A stretch of 64,000 nt of DNA from Heliocidaris tuberculata (lineage: Eukaryota > Echinodermata > Echinoidea > Camarodonta > Echinometridae). The notes below the pieces were generated by a model. The model saw nothing but the letters and a program-made list of their open reading frames with translations. It searched no databases and was not told where the DNA came from. The stretch is taken from contig CM046852.1 in the NCBI GenBank assembly GCA_025618425.1, forward strand, positions 7,832,421-7,896,420, read 5' to 3'. This document shows, one piece after another, positions 19,256 through 37,432 of this stretch (position 1 is its first letter; each line of letters opens with the position of its first letter). The translations under genes and the position numbers were made by a program.

Positions 19256-22200
19256 TAAATATTTACATTTTTTTTAATTTACAGTGGTTGTTATCGTCAG
19301 TACTAGAAGTATATCATCGTTTCCTTTGTGATTCGAACGCTATAAAACTGGTCATCATATTTTGCAATATTCAGAATTTACAATAATTTTTTTTTACCTA
19401 TAGCTGTGGCCCGATCCATTTCATCACCATTGAATGTATTTCTCAAACATTGCAGATTTATTTCGGACTCGCATCCCGCTACAAAACAATATTAACATAT
19501 GCGTATATACAGGGGCGGATCCAGGATTTCGTATAAGGGGGGGGGGGCACACAAATGCAGGATTATCAACTTTGGGAAACTGCTTGGAGGGAGACCCATA
19601 TTTTTTGGTCTCGCCAGCCCTCCAAAAGTCGCTCAGTGGGGGGGGGGGGGGGGGGGGTTATGGGGTCCACTTCCCCTCCATAATTCTCTGACAAACAACC
19701 AAAAAAAAAAAAAAAAAAAAAAGGTTTTCTGGTCGAAAGGGGGGGGGGGGGCACAATGCATTGTTTTCCCTCAAAAGGGGGGGGGGCACGGGCCGGGATT
19801 GCAGGATTGCCCCCCCCCCCTAAATCCGTCACTGCGTATATATCATTAGATTCCAATGGATAGAAGTCTGCTGTCATACGTGAGAATCTAGTTCAGTGTT
19901 TTCTGAATGAAGCACGATTCGTTTGTCTCATTTCACTGCAAGCCTAAAGGTGTGCTGAGAATGTTATCGTGTTTTAAAAGACCCGTATATGATTTTCAAC
20001 TAAAGATGGGGTACTTTTATTTTAGTTCACAAGTGGGATGCACATTTTTTTTTTTTAAATCACTTGAAAGCGTGAATATGCCCCCCCCCCCCAATGGCGT
20101 GGGCGGGCGGCGCGGGTGGGGGAGGGGGCATTGCTAGCACATTATGGATGTCGGAGGGATGTTGATTTCAAGAAATTTGCCTATCCTTCCCTACCACCAT
20201 CGCCCCCCCCCCCCCCGCCCCGCTGAAGGAGTCAAGAAAATATAAACAGTCCTATCTAATTTTCTTTCCAGATAGATTTTTATAATATTATATTTTTCGT
20301 AGTAAAAGACCCAGCGAATCCATATTTTTAATCAGGATGAGCTCTGAATCAACATTTGCAATACAAAAGTCATGAAACTTCACCGCTAATCTGAGCCGAT
20401 GCGCAAATTTAACTGCTTGTCATCATCTAGCCTACGCGCTGGGCGTATGGCAAGCCTTTTAAACATTTATTCCTATTTTGTGATATCAACAATTTGAATT
20501 CTTGATATCGAGAATTCCCATTGTTAACAACAGAAATGATATCAAGAATTCATTTCATGCACGATATCTAGAATTCATTTCTTGATATCCAGTATTTAAT
20601 TCTTGATATCAAAAATATTCTAAAACTTATTTAGAGCACAAAAGAAAAGCAAAAATTCATTCTGATTACGAGCTTGAGACTGATGCGAAAATTCATTCTG
20701 ATTGCGAGCTTGAGACTGATGCGAAAATTCATTATGATTTCGAACGCAAGTCAAAATGATATTTAAGCATTTAGCATATAGTTTTGCGCTCGAAATCAGA
20801 GGACGAATTTCTGCAATACCTTTGCGCTCGATATCAGAATGAATTTCTGCATTAGTTTAACGCTATAAATCAGAATGAATTATTGCTTTACTTTTGCGCT
20901 GGAATTAATATATAAGAATATTTTTGATATCGAAAATGGCATTCTTGATATCAAGAATTCCCAGTGTTAACAACAGGAAATCTTTTCTTGAGATTAAGAA
21001 TTGAATTCTTGATATCAAGAAATGAAATCTTGATATCATGAAATGAATTCTTGCTATTAAGAATAGAATTTTTGATATCAAGTAATGAATTATTGATATC
21101 AAGAAAATATTTCCTGTTGTTAACACATGGAAATTCTTGATATCAAGAATTCAAAGTGTTGATATCACAAAACAGGAATAAATGTTAACAGGGCTTGACA
21201 TATGGGCGCAGGAGGTACCGCGGCATTTTCTGCTGCAAATGAGAAACAGGCGAGAGAAGTTAAATCTAAACTTAGTGCTCCGATCAAGGCTATCCATTTC
21301 TGTGAAGTTTCTTACCACACTCTACATCAAATAAGAAATGCTTTTTAGAAATTAATTGACTACTCGTGTAATTTTAAGATATTCTAGATTAATAATTCAG
21401 TATTTAAAATATAGATCTACAAAATGTTTTCCCTCCGTCAAGATTAAAAAAAAAAGAAAAAAGAAACACACTCACACACGTACTAATATGCCAAACGCCA
21501 TAAAAGAGCAATATACATTAAATGCCTTGCTCAAGGGATGTATTAAAGTGCCGTACCGGCAGCGACGTCATTAATGGGGCGGCAGGACTGAATATTGGGA
21601 GGCCAAACATATAGTTTTGCCCCCCCCCCCCCCCCAATAAATCCAAAGGTGTAAAATAAAATAAGGAAAAATGAAGAAAAAAAAACTCGGGAAAAAAAAC
21701 CTTCCAAACAATGAAATACAAAAGGTTTTACACGATGATCAGTCTTAAATTTCGCCGCGCGCTCCGCGTGCAAAATCTCTAATTTTCCCTGCTTCATGTA
21801 ACCGTGGAGAAGCTGGTAAATAAGAGGCGTTAAAAAATCATGAAGGGTACTATTAGGCTGTCTTGCCCCCCCCCCCCCCTATCCGAAAACGGATCGACGC
21901 CCCTGCGTATCAGTGATGAAACCCTCGATCCTCGCATTTCAAGTCGAGTGTTTTTAACCACTCGGCTACGACACGAGAACGATGCTGCCGCCATATTTTG
22001 GGGTCCAATCGATCCCCCTATGTGTTTGGATATCGATACTGATGGCTATAGGCCTATTGATTGATATATTGATCAATATAAAAACAAAACATTGACCGGT
22101 CGGTCATTATACTATCGAAAAATGACCGGGAGTGAAAATATGCAAACTGCGATCCTATCGGCGATCCTATCGGCAAAAAGGTCACCAAGAAGAAGCCGGC

Positions 22201-22826
22201 AACACACCCACCTGCTGCCGAAATGATAACTCAGCCAATCGATATCACGTGACGAGCTGTGGACCAATCACACATTTGTATATATGGAAGAGCTATCATC
22301 TCAATCGGATGTAGGCCTAAATGCGTATTTTGGGAAATATGTTTTTTTCAAAATTACATTAATTTTTTAACCGAATAATTATCTACATCCACCTCCCTAA
22401 TCGCCGCCACGGCAAGCTGCGCTCTATTGATGTTCCTTTCTTTTATTAGGGCTATATTGATTGACTGATTGATTTATTTTTCTCTTTTAGATAAAAAAGA
22501 AAGACAACAATGCATGAAAAAAGAAAAATACGTTGTAACACCCGACCATCCCCCCCCCCTTTTTAAAAACATTTTATAAGTACGTAGATCTGGCCCTATA
22601 ATATATTTATGAATCATAAAATCGCGCACCTGCATATAAAACCAAATTCTATTAATACATTGGGGTAATATCATGATTGCAGGGCCCTCAGGGAGATATC
22701 ATACTGATGAGGCTACCCTGGGTAAACAAGACATATCATCATTAGTAGTAGTAGTATTAGTAGTAGTAGTAGTAGTATAGTAGTAGTAGATTTAGTACTA
22801 TCTTATTATTATCATTATTATTATTA

Positions 22827-22858
<32 letters not shown>

Positions 22859-23107
22859 GTTATTATTATTATTAATATTATTATTATTATTTTTATTATT
22901 ATTATTATAGATATTATCATAACTATCATCATTATTATTATTACAAAGTTTACCTTTAGTGATATCGAGGGAAAATATGCAAATAAATGATTGAATTTAC
23001 TTACTTGAGATGACTTGGTCCGACTGCGCCAAAGCAAATACGGCGACACATACCACAATGTGGACCTTCCCTGGTGCAAGGAACGCTCTTATCTGCGATG
23101 ACGCCAT
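16148..23107 (-). CDS. Gene A: paralogue of gene B, putative secreted protein
   Basis: A minus-strand gene inferred from a signal-peptide exon (23,107-23,005), a small phase 1-1 exon (19,478-19,398) and a terminal exon (16,269-16,148). The leader is paralogous to that of gene B 7.4 kb downstream, with the same start context, length and donor. In the reading given, the mature product would be about 74 residues without an Ig domain and without a transmembrane segment, so it would be a small secreted protein. Alternatively an Ig exon has been missed or deleted, or the last exon belongs to another frame. The introns hold a hAT-like insertion, a 747-bp GATATC fold-back and duplicated segments, so the gene may be partly decayed. 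Only the leader exon is well supported. Confidence 0.45.
16495..16615. repeat. G/C-run repeat, hAT-like right end
   Basis: Long G runs followed by CCCTCCAAATCCGCCACTG resemble the right end (TAAATCCGTCACTG) of the hAT-like element at 19,834. A matching left end and duplication were not found, so it is treated as a fragment. Confidence 0.45.
17664..18000. repeat. Segmental duplicates (copies at 19.17 kb, 20.1 kb and 25.2 kb)
   Basis: 17,664-17,845 matches 19,169-19,393 (both begin AATGCCAAAATCAATCTATA). The adjoining 17,853-18,000 (GGGCATTGCTGGCACA...CACCACCATCGCCC) has diverged copies at 20,098-20,222 and 25,180-25,310. The region around gene A has therefore been built by local duplication. 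Confidence 0.7.
18108..18560. repeat. Dispersed repeat with CTTAAAGGAGAAGTCCACC end
   Basis: Starts CTTAAAGGAGAAGTCCACCC and TGGTATTTAGTCGATTTGAA. A short copy of this end is at 25,420-25,455 and a longer inverted relative at 40,625-40,831 ends CCAGGGTGAAATTCCTCTTA. Shared internal words include AAGTTTGAG, AAAATCTGA, AGTTGTAATCA and the GACGT...TTGC box. No coding capacity. Confidence 0.65.
18570..19090. repeat. Dispersed repeat, inverted copy at 26.26-26.56 kb
   Basis: Includes two tandem variants of GTGATCACTGACGTNACTCCC (about 18,655 and 18,772). A segment at 18,900-19,080 is the reverse complement of 26,310-26,500, sharing TTTTATCTGAGCTACTACAT and ATGATTAGACATTTGATTTT-type words. Its position between gene A exons suggests insertion or duplication. 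Confidence 0.6.
19398..19478 (-). CDS. Gene A candidate exon 2, phase 1-1
   Basis: An 81-nt open segment with acceptor TTTTGTAG|CG and donor G|GTAAAA, in phase with exon 1. It encodes a short peptide starting TGCESEINLQCL and ending DEMDRATAI. It is not recognised. The flanking intron (19,169-19,395) is a diverged copy of 17,664-17,845, but the copy lacks this exon. Support is phase and splice signals only. Confidence 0.4.
19510..19834. mobile_element. hAT-like MITE, 325 bp, exact 8-bp TSD
   Basis: The element starts CAGGGGCGGATCCAGGATTT and ends TAAATCCGTCACTG. It is flanked by the exact 8-base direct repeat CGTATATA (19,502-19,509 and 19,835-19,842), the hallmark of hAT-type transposition. 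The interior carries several G runs of 10-20 bases and an A run, and has no transposase. A truncated relative is at 57,290. Confidence 0.8.
20098..20222. repeat. Copy of the GGGCATTGCTAGCACA repeat
   Basis: Matches 17,853-18,000 and 25,180-25,310 (GGGGGCATTGCTAGCACA, GAGGGATGTT, CTACCACCATCGCCC). Bounded by C runs. Confidence 0.65.
20451..21197. mobile_element. 747-bp fold-back element with TTGATATCAAG array
   Basis: Ends CAAGCCTTTTAAACATTTATT and AATAAATGTTAACAGGGCTTG are inverted repeats, continuing through ACAAAATAGGAATA-type sequence. Both halves are arrays of more than fifteen TTGATATC/GATATCAAGAATTC words, themselves palindromic. The centre (20,640-20,900) has a 42-bp unit (ATTCATTCTGATTNCGAGCT start) repeated in tandem, then inverted variants. 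No protein is encoded. Confidence 0.8.
21916..21975 (-). repeat. tRNA-Ser-like fragment
   Basis: The minus strand reads GTAGCCGAGTGGTTAAAA (an A-box typical of Ser/Leu tRNAs), then ACTTGAAAT around a TGA anticodon position and GGATCGAGGGTTTC as a weakened B-box. The stems are poor, so it is more likely a tRNA-derived repeat or pseudogene than a working tRNA. Confidence 0.4.
22640..22980 (+). mobile_element. 5'-truncated SINE with ATT-type tail
   Basis: Contains ATTGGGGTAATATCATGATT and GCAGGGCCCTCAGGGAG, as in the SINE at 60.56 kb, then GTAAACAAGACATATCATCA and a degenerate (AGT)n/(ATT)n tract to about 22,945. Confidence 0.6.
23005..23107 (-). CDS. Gene A exon 1: signal peptide
   Basis: 34 codons plus one base, ending in a strong donor (A|GTAAGTAAA). 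The product begins MASSQIRAFLAPGK, then a hydrophobic core (VHIVVCVAVFALAQS). The MASS...RAF start, the overall length and the phase 1 donor match gene B exon 1, which is good evidence that both are real and related by tandem duplication. Confidence 0.75.
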
Positions 23108-23409
23108 CTTAAGACAAGATGGTCGCGAAATACTAAAACTTTAAAAGTAAAACTCGCTGATTCTATTCTAGTAAACCGTCCCTTTCTTCTTACTCGGGTA
23201 TTTATGATGATATGAATTATGAGTGTGTTAGAGCAAAGGACTTTGCATGTTTCTTCCGTAATGGCTCAGGAAGTTTAGAATGTCAAAATCATTTATTTGC
23301 TCAACGAAGCCAAACAAAACAAAACAAATTCAGCCTGCTCAACAATGGTGTACGACTACAGAGAATTAGCACATTTTCTCTCAGGACTCAGTCTAGGCTT
23401 GTAGAAGTT

Positions 23410-23505
23410 TCTTCAAGTCAGCCAAAAAAATATTCCATTAACTGCCACTTGTCTTCCCATCGATATAAAAAACAGGTTGATAAATAACTCGAAGAACTTG
23501 AAAAA
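23410..23505 (-). pseudogene. Relic of a terminal exon (gene C)
   Basis: The minus-strand sequence TTTTTTTCAAGTTCTTCGAG, continuing through TTTATCAACCTG, aligns with the acceptor and start of gene A's terminal exon at 16,269. It has a small deletion and further changes that break the frame. Because it lies just upstream of gene A's leader exon, exactly as gene A's last exon lies upstream of gene B, it looks like the tail of a third tandem family member that has decayed. Confidence 0.5.
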
Positions 23506-23830
23506 AACCCACAGCTACAGTGAACAAGGTAATCACAGTCAATTTGTGGTTTACTAAGTGCTGATAAAATTTATGATTTGATGATCAACCGCATGACTGT
23601 CTGCGCCTAAATAAATGTCAATCGCTTGCGCTGCGAATTGCTTCTCGCGAAGCTTGCATGGTTTTGGCTGGGAATTCCCCTCACGCTTAGCGCATGCGTA
23701 TATATAGACCACAACTTGTCGTGTCTGGCAGAAGAGGGCGCAGATGCATGCACGCCATCGAAAGTAATCTTTCTTTCTCCTTATTTGGGCTTCTCCTTAT
23801 TTGGGCTTCTCAACGCATTCACTTCATTAA

Positions 23831-24241
23831 CCCTTTCAGGACAGGAATTATTTAAGGGCTAAATTGATCACATTTTGTTCTTCAAATTGGCAACAATAAT
23901 ATTTTTCTTTTAATGCTATGTGGTTCTAATAATATGTAATGTCTTTGGAAACAACATACATGGTTAAAACCCTTATCGAAAAGGTGAAAAAGTTGCCAAT
24001 TTTGACCAAAAAACCAATGATTTTGAACCTCTCAATGTGTTGCCAATTTAAGGATTTTAAAGCTTATTCTTGTTTTTAAAATTCCTGGCATCAAATGCAA
24101 TTTGGTCATGCAACAAAAAATGGACATAGTTTATGCAGAAATTTTTGCTCTTTCTACTCATGCATCTGGTATGTTTTTTAGAGCTCTGAGTCAAAAGTTA
24201 TTGAGCCAAACCACAAAACGTGGTCAATTGTCTCGAAAGGG
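23831..24241 (+). mobile_element. 411-bp MITE with TTAA target duplication
   Basis: The element begins CCCTTTCAGGAC and ends GTCTCGAAAGGG, with TTAA directly on both sides (23,827-23,830 and 24,242-24,245). TTAA targets and CCCTTT ends suggest a piggyBac-type element, by analogy. A second copy in opposite orientation lies at 29,414-29,821, inside the HINT2-like gene. Confidence 0.7.
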
Positions 24242-24249
24242 TTAAACAG

Positions 24250-25180
24250 TTAATTGGCGAGAAGAAAAAAAATACGAATTTCCCTCCAAGCAGTTCCCCC
24301 AAAGTTTCTCTCACCATTTCCTCCGAAGTTAATTTTGCCCCTCTTGACGCCAAGGTCCAGTTACGCCACTGCCCACCTCTCTGAATCCGGCTCTTTATCT
24401 CTCTCTCCCTCCCTCCTTTACTCGTTTTTCGCTCTCTCTCCTCCTCCCAATATATCAATTTCTTCTCCATTTCTCTCTCTGTTTCGTAATATCCCATCTG
24501 TCATTCTCTTTTCAACCATTCACTATATCCAAAATTTCAACTCTATTTTTTTATTAATCTTTTTTTTTTCAATCAGAATAAAATACAAACTGGGGAGTAA
24601 AAAGGTACTTCAAAAATTCTAAATACCATTTTTCTTATCCTGTTCTTCAGAATTTTTTTTCTGAATATTGTGCCCCCTCATTTACAAAATACTGGACCAC
24701 CCCTGTAACTACTTTCAAGTATTTCAAATTTTGTGAGCGCAAGAAGCTATAGCTAGCAAAATGTTGATATATACTTTATTGTACTGAACTGTGATTTAAT
24801 CATCGAGAGAAGAAAAAAATTAAATCAGATACACATAAGTGAGACCATCTTGTTACTGAAAACCACGGCATCATATCAAACAGTCATGTTAATGAGTATG
24901 ATATTCAAGCAACCCTATTTTTAAATATAGCTTATGCTTCCAAAACCGAAAAAGTAATTAAGTATTATAGGCAAAGACATTACAAGTACCATTAACAATT
25001 AACATGAATTCATTTGTGCATTTCCTCAATTTAGGCTATTCGTTTTGAACGAATAAGAATACTTCCGGCGCTACTATACTATTTTCTTTCTTCCACTTCT
25101 GTTTTCTCTTATTTCATACTTGAGATGAAACCATAACTTTTGAGTGGAGTGGCTCTGTCATGAGGTCACAACGATCGCGT
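24250..25180. other. Stretch with no recognised gene
   Basis: Pyrimidine-rich low-complexity sequence (24,390-24,490) followed by AT-rich sequence. Open frames here are compositional. Nothing else recognised. Confidence 0.5.
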
Positions 25181-25460
25181 GGGCGGGGAGGGGGCATTGC
25201 TAGCACACTTTGAATGGAGAGAGGGATGTTCATTCAAAGAAATATTTGCCTATCCTTCCCTACCACCATCGCCCTGCCCCACATCTTACAATAAAAAAGG
25301 TTCCTACATATCAAATTCTTAAACATTATCCTCATTATTATCAAAGAAAGAGGAACAAGGTAGGGAGGGAGTATTCCCCCCCCCCCCCCCCACTATACAT
25401 GTATTAGTACATATGCTTAAAGGGGAAGTCCACCCTGGTATTTAGTCGATTTGAACAAAA
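25180..25460. repeat. Copies of the 17.85-kb and 18.1-kb repeats
   Basis: 25,180-25,310 repeats GGGGCATTGCTAGCACA to CACCACCATCGCCC. Then, after a C run, 25,418 begins CTTAAAGGGGAAGTCCACCC with TGGTATTTAGTCGATTTGAA. The order is the same as at 17.85-18.15 kb, so this is a copy of the whole block. Confidence 0.7.
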
Positions 25461-25946
25461 GCAGATCTATTTCTTTAATATTTCTCCTTCTTTTAAACCA
25501 ACTTAATATCAGGCGGGACTTCCCATCTAAAGGAAAGGATTCCTGTGCAACATCAACCTACGAGATTCTACTCAATGCAGGCTCTCGTTTTTTTCTTCTC
25601 TCTCATTTCTTGTATGTATTCTTCTTTTAACCCTCTATTGAAAAGAAAAAAAATCTTTTTCTCCTCTGCCTTGTTCTTCCCTTTCCTTTTTTTGATCTGT
25701 CTATATCTCTATCTCTCACCCCCCCCCCCCCTCTCTCTCTCTCTTTAATTACTCTCCTCTCCCTCTCCATGTTCTGAGTTTGTTTAGAACCCCTTATCTA
25801 GAGCTATCTGAAAGCATAGACTATGATCAAATGAATAAGGATATCCATTTGGTGCTCCAACGACAATTTCTCGGGGCTTTTTTCATCAAAGATAAAGGGT
25901 TAGGATATAGTGTTTGGTCCAGGGTTAAAGTGTAGAATTCGATTAG

Positions 25947-26152
25947 TGTAAAACCACAAACTTCTGCGACATAAATTTACGCGAATCGTCAATGGCAGCC
26001 AATTTCGCAGCAAGAAACTTTCGCAAATTGCAACAAATTTATGTCGTTTCAATTGTGATTTGATTAATTTGCGGCGTGAAACTTTCCTGAATCTTCGCGA
26101 CCACTCGTGAAATTCGCGAAAGTTTCATGCATGCAAAAATTTCTGGTTTGAC
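25947..26152. mobile_element. Fold-back element rich in TTCGCGAA words
   Basis: The left end (TGTAAAACCACAAACTTCTGC) is mirrored by the right end (GCAAAAATTTCTGGTTTGACA). Both arms contain CGCGAAT, TTCGCGAA and AAACTTTCGC words in opposite orientation. Confidence 0.55.
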
Positions 26153-26255
26153 ATTAGTGTGGAAAATTGACGAGAAGCGATTGTCACAGGAGCATGTGCG
26201 GTTCAACCGTCCATTGCAGGTACGTGATTAACAGCATAAATGAAAAAAAAAATTC

Positions 26256-26560
26256 ACCAGCGCCAATGTTGAATTGTGAAAGATCATGTAAATCCAATCC
26301 CATCAAAGAAGCCTACCCATAAAATCAAACGTCTAATCATGACTGAAAACCATAGATATCAATCTTGAACATTCATGGGCATAAATGAAAACAAATGGGC
26401 AATACATACATACTTAGTTTTGTAGTAATGATTCACTTTATTAATACTTATCTTTTATCTGAGCTACTACATCTGTCCTTGTATCATTCCAATGGTACTT
26501 TAAGTACCATATTCTTGGCAAGCTCTAAACACTACATCGAAACTGACATATACATGTATT
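26256..26560. repeat. Inverted copy of the 18.6-19.1-kb repeat
   Basis: Shares CCAATGTTGAATTGTGAAAGAT, AAGCCTACCCATAAAATCAA and TTTTATCTGAGCTACTACAT with 18,570-19,080, part of it in reverse complement. It lies between the HINT2-like 3' end and the cluster. Confidence 0.6.
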
Positions 26561-27956
26561 AGCATGTAAACCTGTTATGACAGTAATCATATTACAAAAA
26601 TAAAACAATTAAACAAATAAAACAAAATTTATTGTAAACCTACAAGATTGTCATTTAAGCTTCATTATTTCTTACAAATCACTTGATTCAACAACATGCT
26701 TTATTTATCTTTTAAAAAGAAATTGATAGATATATGATGTAGGTACAATACATGTACATGAAAAATTTGTATTACTATTACCACTTTTATCGTGTTTGGC
26801 TCACAAAGGGGGAAGGTGGGGGGGGGGGGGGTATACATAATCATAATTATACTACATGTCCTTTGACACAAGCATGTTCCTATGATTTCAAGAATGAAAT
26901 GACACATATCACAAGCATGGTCAAGCCAGGGCCATGCTTCCACTGATTATTTTCATTACACATGATCGTAAACAAGTTTCAAAGACCTCCTTTGAGATAA
27001 CGTTGACACCTTTAATACAGAATATTCAAAGGGGTAAGTCCACGTATTTGTAAAAGAAATACACTTGGCCTAATTATTTTGATATGATTCTGAATCGGTA
27101 ATGATAGCTGCTTAAAGTTGTAAAACTTAAAGTTGTCAAACTTAAATAATATCCATGAAAAGAAGACAATACATTAACCATTGACCTGTATCTTAATAAC
27201 TTCAATATGAAGTCATTTCACTCATTTGAAGCATCACATGTCCAGAATTTCTCTCATTGAAAATCAAAATTTGTTTTTTAAAAATTCAATCAACTGGGCA
27301 CACCTGCTCACAAACAATACAACATGGCAATCATCCTGAAGGGTGACCCAGAGATTGGGTCATTCTTTCCATACGTGGAGGACACCATGGTGAGAAAGCA
27401 CATCTAGTTACCTAGAAATACCCATGAAGTATTCTTAGATGGTTTATCAAATTGTCACGGCATTTCAAATTGCAGCTTGTGAATTTAGGACCACATCTTG
27501 CGAACTAAAAATCATTTGTAACCTATCTGGGATCAAGCTGGTCAGGGAAGGAATGCACCAAATTGTAATTTGGACTCTGGCACATTCCTCCTCTGGTAAG
27601 AAGTCCTAGATAGGAGAAATGATGTATGTTGATTGGCCATATGTGTTCTTTGGGTAAAAAAGACATGTCTTAATGTGCCACAAAATTTCCCTTAACTACC
27701 TTACCTACCAGGTAAAGATTCATAAGATGTACTCTTGATGTGATGCCTCTTTGGATTGGTAATCAGCCAGTTTTTACTCTCTAATCATTTTCTAAGTTTC
27801 AAAATCAAACATGTATGAAATTATCAACTTATCAATTATCACAAGAGATTTGAAGGTTCAATAACACCATAATTATCTATAAGGTATTTAATACCATGCA
27901 TGCGATGTTTTAAATTTCCTCTATTTATCGAAGCGGGAGCGGCTTCTAGCGATGAC

Positions 27957-35936
<7,980 letters not shown>

Positions 35937-36765
35937 TTTGCACGAGTGCACGAATGCACGTACGTTTTGTAGTCTTGATTTTCAGACACATTTCTGGAAG
36001 AGTTGTTGTTGGTTGAAAAGAGCCAATAAGTTCGCAGAACTCCTTGGTTATAGGCCAAGTAAAATTGATTCCTAGTTTCTCGTCCAGGTTTGTTGAAAAT
36101 GAGGAGGAGGGGATTCTATTTTATTTAATAGTTGATATTTTTCCTGTTCATAAAATGTTATCGTGCCAAAATCCACATGAAATACTAAAGTATCCTTCAT
36201 TCAGTTTTATTATTCAGTGTAGGTCTACACTTCACGAAGGTTAAAAACAAGGTGAAATTGCAATACATTTATATGATTTTTTGTTTTCTCATTGTCTAGA
36301 TGACTTCGGATTCTTATTTATTCCATTTCAGAACAAAAATGTCAAAGGAAAAAAAAACAAACAGCCCCTCCCCCCCCAAAAAAAAACAACCCAACAACAA
36401 CAATACAAAACAACAAAATAAAACAAAACAAAAACAAAAACAAAAACAACAACAGGCAGGCCCAAAAAAGAAAGGAGCTAGGGGACGAAAAACTAAAAAC
36501 TTTATTTGGCCTTGTATGGCAATCATTCAATTTTGATTATAGGTCCATTTATAGTCTACAGATAAACAGAAGGGTGGGGGCAATGGTGAAGGAAGAAAAC
36601 ACGGAGAGAATGATAAAAGAATGATAACATGAAACACATACATTACATTTAAATAAAGATCATGGTATACTTAGGTTATTAATATTAAAATAAGACTAAA
36701 TGAAAAAAAAAAAAAAAAAAAAAAAGGCTAGATGATTACATTCAATTATAAGTTATTGACTCTGT

Positions 36766-37383
36766 ATAGACCCCGGGGGGTCTGTCCTCATTGCAAGGGG
36801 GGTATCAGGCGCGACCAAAAAATCACGTAAAAAGGGTTGTTTTTCAAGATCGGGCACGTTACGTACGTAACGTGAATAGGGTCTCAAAATCACAAAAAAT
36901 CAAGAAAAAGGGTATCTTTTTCAAAGTGATGATTTACGCATTTAGGGTCATAAAAAATCAACTTACGTACTTAGGGTCATTCAACACTAAAACAAGTTAA
37001 AATCACCATTTTTAGCTGAAGCTGACGTCATAGCCTGTTTTGCATAAATCAACATAAACTGGATCATTATTCGCGGGCTAACTCGGCACTAGGGCGAACT
37101 CGGCCTTGGGGGCCGGGGGAAATCGCGCACAGAGTTGAATTGATCGCAAAGTACTTGTGTTGAGACGGTGTTATATGGCAAGCCATCGGGGTCTACCTAC
37201 GTCTACTAGTACGCGTACCCAGTAGACGTCACGTAAAACCAAACGGTACGTCACGTCTACTCGTTACGTGACGTGTACCCAATTTCGTGTACTCTGTCGT
37301 GACCTTACGTCACGTCACGTCTGTTCAATTACGTGTGCTTTGCTCAATACGTCACGTCTTCTTTGAAATGGTCTAATTCCAGG

Positions 37384-37384
<1 letters not shown>
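36766..37384 (+). mobile_element. Left arm of a 9.1-kb inverted pair
   Basis: Starts TATAGACCCCGGGG, then TCTGTCCTCATTGCAAGGGG and TATCAGGCGCGACCAA, and ends at TCTAATTCCAGG followed by T45 (37,385-37,429). Inside are GGGCTAACTCGGCACTAGGG and many ACGTCACGT/ACGTAACGT words. Each landmark recurs in reverse complement in the arm at 44,656-45,895. It may be the long terminal inverted repeat of a large element or one of two independent inverted copies. Confidence 0.7.

Positions 37385-37429
<45 letters not shown>

Positions 37430-37432
<3 letters not shown>

Noticed and set aside
19434..19877. Gly/Pro-rich frames of 85-116 codons on both strands
   Set aside because: They are translations of the hAT-like MITE and its G and C runs.
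20451..21197. CRISPR-like array
   Set aside because: Units are palindromic, irregularly spaced and bounded by inverted ends in a eukaryotic intron, which fits a fold-back element instead.
21916..21975. Functional tRNA-Ser gene
   Set aside because: A-box is good but the anticodon and T stems do not pair properly; listed only as a tRNA-like fragment.
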